Assembly (NCBI RefSeq): GCF_001638985.1 | Contig: NW_017265145.1 | Location: 1,054,001-1,118,000 of the forward strand | Direction of reading: 5' to 3' | Source: Phycomyces blakesleeanus NRRL 1555(-) | Lineage: Eukaryota; Mucoromycota; Mucoromycetes; Mucorales; Phycomycetaceae | Length of the DNA stretch: 64,000 bases | Part shown: positions 27,640-40,164 of the stretch, piece by piece | Numbering within the stretch: the first letter of the stretch is position 1 | Layout of the letters: every line of letters starts with the position of its first letter | Made by a program: the position numbers and the translations under genes | The notes under the pieces: model-generated | What the model was told of the DNA's origin: nothing | The model's input: only the letters and a program-made list of their open reading frames with translations | Databases searched by the model: none

Positions 27640-29466
27640 CCTGTGTGTCCTGACAGTCCGAGAACGGGTATTTGATAGGAAATGTTGATGGTTATAGTGT
27701 AGTAGTTGAATGTAGAAAAGGGCGGTTCATTGATTTAGTTTTGGATAAGAATTGTTTTAGAAGACTAATGCTGTCACTGAGAATTTGTGATTGGTTATGT
27801 TTGTAAGAAGTAGATGTTTTATGCAGTTCTCACACCTGATTCCATTCAATGACTCTCATGATACGTAAATTGCTATTTATATTACAAGAAATGGTATGAG
27901 CACAAAAATCAACTGGAATATTAATCTTGTAAGCTTATAAATATGAGCCTTTTATTTGGTCGATATCAAACAAATAAACAGCACAAGAAAAAAAACAGGC
28001 TTTTTATTATATCTAAAGAATCCAGAAATATACCTATTTGGGTTAAAGAAATAAGCGCGGATACATTTGTGCCCAAATGTATTACCCTATAGAAAAAAAA
28101 GGCGATTTTAGTGAGATTGTTGCAAGTTTTCCAATGTTAGAAATGTGTTTTATAATTGAATTCTAATTAAGCACCAATTTCTCTCTCTCATATATATTCT
28201 ACTTTTTACGCCACCGTATTTTTGCAGCCAATGGAAAATATCTTTTTCTAAACTTCTTTAACCCAGTAGAAGAATTAAAAACAATAAGGATATTCAAATC
28301 TAATGGCTCACCATACGATAACAAACACCCCTTCTAAATCCAGGTTACATCATATTTCATAACACTGTCTATAAAGATCCCAAGAAATCTTATAAGTAGT
28401 TCTTAGGGTAATATTCAATTATCATTATTTTGGTTCTTTAAAAATAGGAATCAGACATAGCAATTTCAACACAGAAAAGGTGTATACTCTTTGATAAAAA
28501 GAATCATTTAAGCAATATACATGCCTTCATCAATATTATATTATTTAGAGAATAGCACATAGCAATAGGTATATGCATATTAAACATCAAATTTATAGCT
28601 TAAAGTCTTACTAAATATCATATAAATCAGTACTTCTTCTTTATATACTTCTATTATTTTGATCAATGAAAACCATACAAGCCCAATATAAAACATAATG
28701 CATTTTCTGGACCAATCATAAGCTAAATATAAATAACTAAAAAAAAAAAAGTATAAATTTGCTATTTTTAAAACATTTGATTGGATTAGATGCAAAGTAA
28801 TTTGAAATCTCATAAATAGTACTCGCTTAAAATAATTTTAAGTTACCAAAAGCTCACATGCTATTGGTAGAATATATAACTCCGATTTCGTATATTTTCT
28901 ACGAGTCTTTAGTTATAAATCCTGTTATTTCCTACATGTATTATATCAAACAGTCTTGATCTTGACTTTGTTTAAAGCTATCGAACATATAATCCACTTG
29001 TAAACCAACATTACCTAGGTATATTATATATCTTGGAAGCGATATGTATATATTTGCAGAAAAAACTCGTTATATCGACAAAAGGGGATCAACGTAAACA
29101 CTGTGATTTATATGTAACGCAACAACAGTGCAGAAAAATGGTCTGTTTTTACAGATGGAAATGAATTATAGTAATAGCAGTAATAATAATAATGGTAGTG
29201 GTAGTAATATAATTTAAAGTATACTTCTTCATACTATCTTTACCGTACTAGTTTCAATGAAACAAATATACTTTTAAATTTAGTGTCCAAACCAAACCAA
29301 ATCTTTATATATAATAAAAATAATAAAAACTGTATTCTAAAGACTAATTGCCAAAGCCACAGAAAGCTCCTCCCACCTCCTTCCAAAAAAAAAAACGAAG
29401 GAAAGGTGCGGCTAATTAAAAAAAAAGTGTAGTTTAGTCTTGATAATCTACAGCAAATTATTGATT
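27640..29466. other. 1.8-kb divergent spacer between GPCR-like gene and DNMT2
   Basis: Very AT-rich with many in-frame stops on both strands. It must contain both promoters. I see no coding exon, RNA gene or repeat worth naming. Confidence 0.5.
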
Positions 29467-31216
29467 ATGACATTACGAGTTCTTGAATTTTATTCTGGCA
29501 TTGGTGGAATGGTAAAAGAAAAAAGCAAATAAATAGAAAATATTCTTGATAAATACATACTTCCACTCCCTTGTTTAACTTGAAATAATTTAACAGCATT
29601 ATGCGGCTGAACTAGCTGAATGGAATCATGAGATATTAAAAGCTTTTGATATCAATACTGTTGCGAATGAGGTTAGTAATATATAATACAGCGCTAATGT
29701 AAAGATGTTAATTTAAAAGAAAAAATAAGTGATTCTGATTGTTTGGATTAGATCTATCGACACAATTTTGGTGCCAAGCTTGTTGGACAGGCAAGTCACG
29801 ACTTACACAGGAGTGAAAGACTTCACATAAATTATTAAAATATAATATACCTCTATATAGCGTTTAATTGAAACTCTTTCGATTGAATACTACAGTGATA
29901 TTGCTGCCGATGTCTGGACAATGTCCCCTCCGTGTCAACCTTATACACGTATCGGTTTGAAACAGGGTAGTCAGGATGGGCGGGCAAAGAGTTTCTTGCA
30001 TTTGCTAGACGTTCTGAAAGGCATGAAGAACCGACCAAAATATATTCTTGTAGAGAATGTAAAAGGGTTTGAGGTAGACTAACTTTTTAATACATTGTGT
30101 ATTAAAAATAAAGCTTGTGGGTTACTTAAATGAAAGTAATTTGTGTAGGAGTCTGACTCCAGAGATATGCTCGTAGATACTCTCGGGCAATGTGATTATG
30201 CATTCCAAGAGTTTATGTTAACTCCTCTACAACTTGGTATACCCAACTCCAGAATGCGATACTACCTCTTGGTAAGGCGTGGATATATTTCTTTAAGATA
30301 TCACAACATTTACATAAATAATATCTTGAATAAAATTTAGGCCAAGTTGAAACCATTGACGTTTGCACTGAACCCCACAAATTCCATTCTTGGATATGTA
30401 CCATTTTCCGCTCATATGTCATCCGAATTTGTCGACAGTAGAACAAGAGTGATATCAAACGAAGAGCAATTGATAGAAAGAACATCCGTAGAAATCGAGC
30501 CTTTGTCAAATTACTTGGATCCATTGGCTGACATTACTCCATACATAGTCCCTGACAAGGTATATAATCCCTGGCTCAATTAAGGTTTGTTTTCAACTAA
30601 ACAACATTCAATACAGGTTCTTGCAAAACATAGTCATGTATTTGATATCGTAAAACCAGACAGCCGACGCAGTTGTTGTTTCACCAAAGGCGAGTTGTTT
30701 TTTTTTAAAATATTTTAATAATAGTAATAATAATAATGATCAGTTGCTAATATTGTGATTTGGTGTACAGGATACTCTCATTATGCAGAGGCAACCGGTA
30801 AGTTTATTAAAAAACGAATCAAGCAAAGGATCTTATGGAATATCTCTTATACATTTTACCTATCTTGTCAAAGGATCTGTTCTTCAGATGAATACTGATG
30901 CAGATGTAAGTTCACAAATATAAAAACATGGATTTATGACCCATCCCGAGTTTTGTAGACAGCTACTATATTTCAACAGGCAGCTATAGCCAAAGCTAAT
31001 GGCGAGACAGAAAATCAACTCGATCTTCTACACACGCTTCAGTTGCGATATTTCGCGCCTAGAGAGGTTGCTAACCTGATGGGTTTCCCAAAGTCGTTTA
31101 CATTCCCCGATACTTCTAGTTTGAAACAACGATATAGAACACTTGGCAATAGCATCAACGTACGCCTTGTATCTGAATTAATGCGCTATCTATTGAAAGA
31201 AAATACCACTGTGTAA
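29467..31216 (+). CDS. DNMT2: DNMT2/TRDMT1-type tRNA (cytosine-38-C5) methyltransferase
   Basis: DNMT2 enzymes methylate C38 of tRNA-Asp and related tRNAs with a DNA-methyltransferase fold. Exons: 29467-29511, 29597-29671, 29752-29790, 29861-30073, 30149-30271, 30341-30559, 30617-30689, 30771-30797, 30874-30905, 30980-31216 (1083 nt, 360 aa). Motif I is LEFYSGIGGMHYA, catalytic motif IV is SPPCQPYTRIG, and motif VI is LVENVKGFE. The DNMT2-specific RSCCFTKGYSHY follows, and motifs IX/X end in RYRTLGNSINVRLVSELM. All catalytic elements look intact. Two of its nine introns (29791-29860 and 30690-30770) begin with GC. AATAAA lies about 80 nt past the stop. Confidence 0.95.
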
Positions 31217-31903
31217 ACCCGCAAATTAATTGATTTATGTATATATATATATATTGAAAATATATTGTTTGTATATCAAACTTATCCGCATAAAAATAAA
31301 TTGAATACAGCTTGTTGTTGTCTACTCTGACATACATAATACAGTATTACTGTGTTTTCACGAATTATTCGCCAATTTTGAATAAACTATTCATACAAAG
31401 TTATAAGGATAGTCTCACTGAATCTATCAAACGATCTATAAAAAAAAAGTCAAGTGGTCCAATGGTCAAGGTTGGACCTGGCACTCTATGGTTTTCTTTC
31501 CTCGCTGTTAGGATAAAGAAATACTCCCTTAAATATTCTAAAAACAATTTTGTGTGAGAATAAAATTTAAATGTGTGAATAATTAGAGAAAATATAGTAA
31601 ATAACTTCCCAACTTGATTTTCGCCCTGGCCAAATCAGCATTCACTCTGCACCGACTTGGGCATACAAAATTTTTCAGCTATTTCCTGATCCCAAGATAT
31701 ATTAAATATTGAGTTCATTTGTTTCTTTATTAAACATTCTTCTACAATATCACACACAATATATATATATATATATGTGCCAGATCCACCTGATACCCTA
31801 ATTATTCAAATCTTGTAGCAAAACGCTCAACAGAACATCCAGTACATAAAGAAGGCTTCCCAGAACTGTAAATAACAGAACATATTGATTTTGAAGTTGT
31901 TAA
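31217..31903. other. Gene-free spacer downstream of DNMT2
   Basis: DNMT2 3' UTR followed by AT-rich sequence with an (AT)n run at about 31758-31776. A short frame at 31312-31557 has no support. Confidence 0.5.
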
Positions 31904-32512
31904 ATGGTGAATCTTGGGTTTGCAATTTTGACAAACAGGTACTCCTTCTCCAGATCTCTAGACGATATGATACAATATTTTGGAATACGCACTACAAATA
32001 ACCCAAAGGTTTTCTGGATAAGGTTTGTGATATTTAGACTAGCTGATATGGTTACGAGGAAATCGGACAACCTTAAAAAAACCGAACATTGGTTAAAATA
32101 TTGTCACGTATTTCATGCTCAGCTAAGTCTAAGTCTGATATCAATATCAATCGACTTGATTGAAAAGTTAATGCCTACACCAACACGTATGGCGAAATAT
32201 ATATAAGAAAAAAACAATAAGAGCTCACCGACATTATTGATAAACGATTTTTACCGCTTAGGGATTTTCAGTAAGGATACCTTGGATAAATTCAATCTGC
32301 ATCAAATATTAATCTTCCCAGCCATTGGTAAGCGTGTCATATTTTCTGTCATGCCCTTATCGTTTTTATAACTTTACATATTCACAGAATTGGCGCAAAC
32401 AAATATACACACGAAGGATGCTGATCTTGTCAACTTGGTTGGTCAGTTAGATATTTTGACTTCTATATTATCAGTTCACAAAGATCATTGTATACCATCT
32501 GAAAAAGATTGA
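31904..32512 (+). CDS. Doubtful small uncharacterised gene
   Basis: Two consecutive exon-like pieces join in phase: 32222/32224-32327 (…LINDFYRLGIFSKDTLDKF…) and 32388-32512 (ELAQTNIHTKDADLV…, stop at 32510), across a GTAAGC…CACAG intron. A possible first exon 31904-31938 (MVNLGFAILTN, donor GTACTC) would give an 87-aa protein, but needs a 285-nt intron, far longer than its neighbours. The frame at 31904-32206 could instead be fortuitous. The peptide is mostly helical-looking and I do not recognise it. Confidence 0.3.
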
Positions 32513-33081
32513 TCTTCAAATCGTTGCTTGACCATGTCAAGTGCGTATTTTGAGAGATTCAATAAAAATGGCTCCAAGAAAGTATCCTTGTAAACTAACA
32601 CTTTGTAATTGACAGTATAACCTAGAACTAGTTCATATCATAACCTACTTTGAGATTTTTTCCCTTTTCCATAACACGCCAATTTCCCTAATTTGCATTA
32701 ACTTGCAATCTTTATTTCACATAAGTAAAAAATAAAATAAAAGAAAAAGAACTAATTTGAAATATATATACCAATCTCAATAAGTGTATTTTTATATCTA
32801 ATCTTTATTTGTGATGTTCTATTCGCCAGCGTATGTGGTTAAATATCAGGTTAATATATCTGAAAATTAATTTTGATTCGTCTAAAAAAAAATTCCTAAT
32901 GTGTCTCGATCTTAAGAGAAACACTGCAACTCAAACAGGGCAATATATCACGTGATATTGTAACTCTATCATTTTCAATAGTGAAAGGAAAAAGAGATCC
33001 ACATTTCTCTAGATTGTTCCTTTTTTCTGAAAGATATACCTTCTCATAGAATCATCCGAATTCCATTTCGGTATTCATGAA
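32513..33081. other. AT-rich spacer upstream of the Ima1-like gene
   Basis: No gene is visible. It should include the promoter of the downstream gene. Confidence 0.5.
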
Positions 33082-34980
33082 ATGAGTGAAAGTTCAGTAC
33101 GAGAATGGTTTTCTCTGAAGATCTTGATATACATAGCATTTAGAATTGTCAATTTCCCAACAAAGGTCAATTGCTGGTACTGCAACGAAAATTCATACCT
33201 GACATACTATACAACGGGAATAAAAAAGGATTGGAAATGTTCCTATTGTGAAAATCATAATGTGTTTGATGAGGTATTTATAGAATTTATAATGAAGTAC
33301 AGTCACTAAATGTGATTAATTCTGCTGAAATGAACAGCAAGGAGAGATTGTAGATACATTTGCTGCAATGTACGATCCAAGCCTTAATCGTCCAGGTACC
33401 TGGGACAATCCAAACCTCACTTATCAGGGACCTCTTTGTGCTCACTATTAATATATGAACATTAATATTTAGCTGTACCACATCATAATTTGAACCCTAT
33501 CATAAAAACACCTTACAAGTTATGCAATACATGTGCTCGTAACCAAGCCTGGATTTGCGACAAAGTGAGGGAATTCATCAAAGAACCAAATGTAAGTATC
33601 GATTAAATAATATAGGATCTTAACAATAAAAGCAAAATAATGTTAATCGACTGACTTTCATTTTATTTTCGTACAAAAAAAGGACCCTGACTATAAGCGT
33701 TCACTCGAAGAAGCGGACATCTACAAGGCTGCGTTGGTAAAAAAATATAGATTGTGCAAGGACTGTCAACTTGCTGCTACAAATGCTCTGGATGAACAAA
33801 GAAAAATGATGCGAAGATGGTGGCTTGGTGTCTTGCATAAACGACTCCCCAATTATCGTTTTGCTATAAAACCTGCCACACGTACTTATCTTCAACATGG
33901 TGCATTATGGGTAACCCTACATGCGTGGACAATATTATTGTGCTGTTTTGGTACGTCAGTCTTCAAACATGGGTGATTTTCATCTAGTAGATCCATTAAC
34001 CATGAGCCGATCTATAATCATATAATTATAGCTTATTCGAATACGTCTCGACCTGAACCAGAAGGAACTATTAGAGAAAGGGTTTTGTCGGATTTAATGA
34101 ATTGCAAGGATGAATTCCTAAATATCTTACAAGCCATCACCTACATGTGGTACCGGCCTCAGGAAGAAATTGGGAATTATATATATTATGTTTTAGAATG
34201 GGTTATAGACGAATTGGATTTCTCTATTCGTTTCGGGACAAGAGTTTTGGCCTGTGTAGCTTCTCTTGATAATAAAAGCAAAGAGAACAACTGTGTCTGG
34301 AAATCTGAGATCCCCGTACTACTACATATCATCGGCTGCGTGCTTTCCATATGGATATTCTGGCACCCTTGGGTCTCAAGGCTGAGATATCAATACGACT
34401 TTCGCCTAAAAAACTGGAAGTTTTACAAGGTATTTTATGCAACTTATCGAAATGAAACAAATCACTAAATTTTCTGATACGTTTTATAGAATACCCAAAG
34501 ATTTATTCATGTGTGCCGTCTTGCTCTGCTAATTTTGGCTCGTTATGCAAGCAACGCGACTGTCCATTTTGCTATGAAAGCGGCAAGGATCTGTATCCCA
34601 TGTGTAAGACAAATCATATAAACACATTTTTTTTGTTGCTTTGGATACTGATGATTCTCCTTTAGGTATTGGTTGTATCTATTCTATCGGTAAAAATACT
34701 TCCTGTTGGAGGTTGGCCATCAAACAAGCTGGGGTTCATACCTAATACAGGGAATAAATTCATTTCAGAACCAATCGACGATGAACCTGAAGATGTAATT
34801 AAAAAAACAGAGGCTAAAAAGACGCCGGTTGTCTTGAGTCCTTCAGTGAGTAATTATGAGCCAATGGAGGTTGATGATATGGAAGAAAGATACGACATAG
34901 AACAAAAGCTGCGACAAGGAAAGGCCCAAGACGACGAAACGCTTGCACATGGAGTCAAGTTTGGTCTTTGTTTAGAATAA
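33082..34980 (+). CDS. IMA1: Ima1/Samp1 (TMEM201)-like inner nuclear membrane protein
   Basis: Ima1/NET5/Samp1 proteins sit in the inner nuclear membrane and link chromatin and centrosomes to LINC complexes. Exons: 33082-33273, 33338-33395, 33473-33591, 33683-33950, 34032-34429, 34490-34603, 34666-34980 (1464 nt, 487 aa). The conserved N-terminal Ima1 domain has two zinc-binding CxxC pairs (CWYCNE, CSYCENHN), LNPIIKTPYKLCNTC, and later LCKDCQL. About four TM segments follow (residues about 190-210, 290-312, 345-365, 385-400), then an acidic soluble C-terminus with PMEVDDMEERYD. AATAAA-like signals follow the stop. Confidence 0.87.
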
Positions 34981-35785
34981 CCTGATGCAATTCAAGCTTC
35001 AATCCAGTTTAGTTTCTTTTTTTATGAGAGGCTCTTTTCTTAGTACTCATATGTATATATACAATCCAAAACAATAATGTTAAATAAAACCAAATAAAAT
35101 TAAATTTGCGAATACAGATCGCCCTTATTCAAAAGATCAATTGCTCTATATATATATATTATAACTAGAAGCTGTAAATTTTGTAGGAACAAAGACAAGT
35201 GTTTATCTAAAAACAAATAAAATCAGCTGTGTTTCGTGGTATTAACGTGGATATAAATTGTCGTATGGCATCAGTTTTGTATGCTGTTAATATTGCATTT
35301 CAATAGACAATTGTATCGGACAGCCAAATCTTGTTTTAACTGTATCTACAGTCCTCAAAAGAATACTGTCTCACGCTCAAACAATGGGCAGTGTTATATA
35401 TAAGACTATATTCCTTTAGTCTTTCCGATCAGAGCTTTAGTTTGGTAGCATTCATCTATTTTCAGCATTTGATGATACTTCTAGTCTTCAATTTAGAGAT
35501 GACTGATGGTTTTGATCTTTCCTGAGGAATGCTTGATTTTATAAGACAAAGAAATGATTCCACGAGTAAAATCTAAGAGCTTGAAAAAATATACTGGCTT
35601 TTATAGTTTCTGTTTTTTTTTCAGTCTTTGTTGATAGGATACCTTAATGTAGTTTTGAAATAAATTTGGCAAAAAAAGTATGGAAAAAAAAACTAAAAAA
35701 AAAAGATTATTCTAATTTTTGATGTTTAAAAAGACTTCCTTTTTTGTCTGAGTCTGTACTTGTTAATCATTCTTTATACTAATCA
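34981..35785. other. 0.8-kb spacer between Ima1-like and BRCA2 genes
   Basis: AT-rich, A- and T-run-rich just before the BRCA2 start (35610-35760). No coding signal. Confidence 0.5.
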
Positions 35786-38700
35786 ATGTCACAAACAGAC
35801 AAAGAATCCATTCATTCTCACAACAAAGACGAGTTAAACCAAGTGTCCGTAATGTCAGTTACTTCAGCAGACTCGCACGGCATGTCGCAGCTTTTGGAAG
35901 GAGTTATCTTGAATCATTGCGCTTTCGATGGCGATTCATTAAAAAGCGAATCAATGGATAAAAAAGAAAACAAGAATGATGACATTGCTATTAAAAGACA
36001 AGGTACTTTAACAGAATCGGTTTTATAATTATGTAGTTTGATGGCTTGTGTTCATTTCTCTTTCCTTCTTATCGATACAAGCTGTATAATTATATTCGTA
36101 ACAGACCATGTAGTCCCTATCAAACCAATTATTTTATCAGAAACCGACATTAAACCTATTAACGATGATAAACTAGCGGATTACTCATTAAAATCAAATG
36201 ATAATCAATCAATATCATATGAGCCAGAGAATTTTTCGTTGAGAAATATCAGAAATACTTCAGGGAATTCAATTGATGCAGATTTGGCTCACAATTCGAC
36301 TGCTGGAGTAAGAAGACATTTAATAGTGATAAGATATTTAATATTTAATATAATTTTAATTGGGCTAATTACAACAACCATTTTCTTATTATTGCTTCTA
36401 GAAAGATGACCTACAAGACATCCCAACCATAAAACCATTGAATGAAACAAAACTAAACATGGAGAGATTTTTTGGAGATATATTTGGAGACGGATCAGAA
36501 AAATTTGTTGGATTCCAAACGGCTAGTCGAAAAGCACTGCCGCCGATTAGTCTTCAAGCAAAACGAAGAGCACTCGCAATATTTACTGAAGAGCAACAAC
36601 CTTTGGATAATGAGACCACAAAAAAACACACCACATTACCTAAAAATACCTACTCCTCTCATATTTCAACTGCAACCATATTCCCCAAAGTTAACAGCCC
36701 AATTAATCCTCCAAAAGTATATTGTGATGAAGCAAACTCAAGAAATCCAGGAGAAAAAGGTTCTCCAAAACAAAATACGCACCCTCCAGCTGTTATACAA
36801 AATGTATTTCACGATATCACTAATAATTCACCGAGAAAGATATATCATGACCAAGAGAAGCTGTTTAAACCAGTAACAGAAGTGCAGCTCAAGAGTGGTT
36901 TCTCGACTGGAGGGGGAAAAGCTATTAAACCTATAAGCGAAAAGGCATACCGTGATGCAGTCTTGAAATTTAAACAGACAGAAGAGGCTACAGTTATTGT
37001 AAATAAGTCTAAGCCTAAAAAATTGACAGACCCACCGTATGTGGGATTTCGCACTGGGACAGGCCGAATAGCTTCTGATGTTTCAGAAGAAGCCAAACGA
37101 CGAGCAGAGACAATTCTCTCAAATGATAGAGAACTTGGGCCAGTCTCTCACAACCAAAGTTTGTCTGTAACTACTACAGAAAAGAAAGCGAATTCTCTCA
37201 AAGATATCAAACTTAATAACAATAAGCGTCAAAGGCCTGAAGACTCTTTGAAAAACCCTTTAGCAACGAATGTACTACAGGGTAGACTTTTGAACAAGCG
37301 AAGAATTATTGATTCAACTGTAAAGGCAAAACCATTCAAGTCTCCTGTAATTAATTCAAAGCTTGCCATCACAAAAGCAGCTGTTTATAAAAAGGGATCC
37401 CCAGTTACATCTATCAAAGGACAGCCTGTATTCAATTTACAGTGTAAGCATATACGTATTTAAACTTTTGGGGTGTTTAATTTTTTTAAAAAACATCGTG
37501 CTAAAAGTTTGTGTGGGTATTGGTCAATACATAGCTCCTGGTCCCCGTTGGTGTATATCAAAACTTGGGAGGCCAATACAATACAGTAGAGATACTCTTT
37601 TGGAATTAGGCATGTAAGTTTATTAATTAATTGTATTTATTATAAAAAGAAAAATGTATGATATTCACATATATCAAATTAAATAGATCTATTGATATAT
37701 TAGATATGAGTGCCTCAAAAGCAGAACAGTACATGTTTGGAGACTGGGGACCTGATCAAGCACTAGGAGAGCTGCTCGAAGCTGGAGCCATGCAAAAGTT
37801 TCTGTCAAAGGGATGGGTGACCAATCATTATTCCTGTATTGTTTGGAAGTTTGCTTGTATGATTCGATCATATCCAAATGAATTCCGGGATTGGTGGACA
37901 CCAAAAAAAGTTATAGAACAACTTCTGTATAGGTAATTATGTTTTTATTGTTTTATACATACAAAATACAAATGTAAACTATGCCATAAAAATAATATTT
38001 TGGATTTAATCTATATTATTATAGATATGAACGAGAAATAAATATGGGCCAAAGCTCAGTATTAAAAAGGATCATCGAACAAGATGATGTAGCGACTAAG
38101 CATATGGTTCTTGCCATATCTGATATAGTCGATCTTGGTAATAATAGTTACATGTTAAAGCTGACAGATGGCTGGTATCAAATCAATGCCATGATTGATA
38201 CACACATGAAACAATCAATAGCAAACGGAAAATTAAAGATTGGCCAAAAATTGTCAATCTGTGGCGCACAGGTAAATCAGTCTGTGTTAATATCGTAAAC
38301 TATATTTTTTTCCTATTAACAGTTGGCCATTTCTTATTCCCGGTGCTTTCAATAGTTGTGTGGAGCCAATGGTCCAAAATCCCCTCTTCAGGCTGACTCT
38401 AGTACATATCTCTCTATATCTACTAACGGGTGTCTACCGGCTGCTTGGGATAAAAAGCTGGGATATCATCCCAATAAGATTCCTATTCGGCCATTGTCTT
38501 CTCTGTTTGAAGATGGTGGTATGGTCACAATGCTGGATATAATTGTATGCCGGAAATACCCACTATTGCGCACAGAAACTTTTCCGAATGGCGAGAAAAT
38601 TACCAGAGGTGCACAAGAAGAAGACAGCACGATAATAAGAAGAGGATTTGGAGAACAATCTCTTCATAAAAATAGACAGGATTTTGGCTCTCTAGAATCA

Positions 38701-39727
38701 TCGACCCAATCTCGGCGGAACTATACCGATAACAACTCAGAGCTTTTCCAAGACCAACAAGACGCTCCTGATCGTAAAGTATCCAGTTATTTTAAGATGA
38801 CTGTCTGCGATTACTCTTGTACTTTTGCTACCAAACAGGATACTGGGATGGCTACTCTTACGTTCTCCAATGCGAACGAGATACATCATATGGATATAAA
38901 TGAAGGAAGCCGTTACAAAGTTTTCTTCTTGACGCCTTACTTATCAAAAGCAAAGTGGGCTTCTGGATTGCATTTCACTACCTCTAGAAACACAAGATGG
39001 GAGGTGGTACCTGGCCCGAACAAGTTGATTTCTTTTTATGAACCTCGTGAAGTAACCCAATGTGACAGTGTTGACTACATGCATCACCTTTCTGAGGCTG
39101 ACATGGTCGTTTTCGTATTGCGTAAGAGTCGATATTAGAATATTATTAATGCGAATAACTGACATTATATATTGTATAAATAGACGTTGGAGAGGGTGTC
39201 AAGGAAAGAGTAGTTATGGGCCAGCCCACCTGGAGTCAGACGTTATTGGTGACTGACGAAACAAGGGCACTTTGTAAAATCAATAGACGTTCAACCACAC
39301 GTCCTTTAGTAGACATAAAAGGAAAGGTAATATAAATAAAAATAAACAACAAGAAGAAAGAATGGTTTAAAAGGTTTGATTTATTCAAGCTTAATTTAAT
39401 TAACTTTCTTTAAATATAAATCTATAAAGGTTATTTGTCTAAAGAACTTGAGGTACGAAGCATACGACAAAAAGTACAGAATTCCACACTTGGGCACATC
39501 GAACGAATCCGAGACTTTTTTAGAGACACCAAAGAGTAAATATTTACATGAGGCTGCACAGTCTTTAAAGAGATGGGTAAACAGGTAATATATCATGTAT
39601 TTTTTTTAGTAATTGTTTCCAACATACTAAAAATATATTAACTTCTTTACTTATTTATTCAAGTCACCCAGAGGAAGTGCGAAATCTACAGACACGAGTG
39701 AATGAGATAATGAACATATCTTATTAA
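35786..39727 (+). CDS. BRCA2: BRCA2 homologue with three BRC repeats and DNA-binding domain
   Basis: Loads Rad51 on RPA-coated ssDNA in homologous recombination. Exons: 35786-36002, 36105-36307, 36402-37443, 37508-37613, 37687-37932, 38025-38271, 38356-39121, 39184-39326, 39430-39584, 39664-39727 (3189 nt, 1062 aa). Three BRC motifs lie near residues 174-201 (FVGFQTASRKAL…S..A..RA), 302-330 (SGFSTGGGKAIKPISEKA) and 352-380 (YVGFRTGTGRIA..VSEEA). From about residue 488 comes the helical domain (CVGIGQYIAPGPRW … WTPKKVIEQLLYRYEREINMG). OB1 follows (VLAISDIVDLGNNSYMLKLTDGWY), then OB2/OB3. The C-terminus has no obvious NLS run. It is closer in layout to Ustilago Brh2 than to vertebrate BRCA2, but with more BRCs. 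Confidence 0.93.
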
Positions 39728-40164
39728 ATGGCAAATTTTTCCTGTGTAAATACTCTAATATTCAAAATAATAAACTCTGCTTTGTGTATAATAAATAATT
39801 AAAATGTATAAATGTATATTCTATTTCTTAAAAGCTTTTGCTAATGCATATATAGACCATTTCAATAATGACTTATTAGCAGGAACTTGCGCAGTCCACT
39901 AAGAAGGATGATGTCCAAAACCAAGTAGTAATGCTGTTTTGTAGCCAATCGTTAAAAAAATATTAAAGTATCAAAAAATAGGGAAATTGACGTTACAATT
40001 ATCGATACTTTGATAGTCTTGTATACATTATTTAGGCTTTTAATAAATCAAGCAATTTTTTTTTCTTATAAATATTTGTACAAATATCCAAATATTGGTC
40101 AAACAAACTGAATCAAATAGGAGAATATTAACGAAAAGAAAAAGAAGGGAGTAAAAGAAGTAAA
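39728..40164. other. Convergent 3' spacer, BRCA2 / glutaryl-CoA dehydrogenase
   Basis: 437 nt of AT-rich sequence between two stop codons. It holds the 3' UTRs (AATAATAAA follows BRCA2 at about 39764). Nothing else is seen. Confidence 0.55.

Noticed and set aside
31440..31530. tRNA-like stretch (GTGGTCCAATGGTCAAGG…)
   Set aside because: Looks like a D-arm, but no acceptor-stem pairing and no TTCRA T-loop follow.
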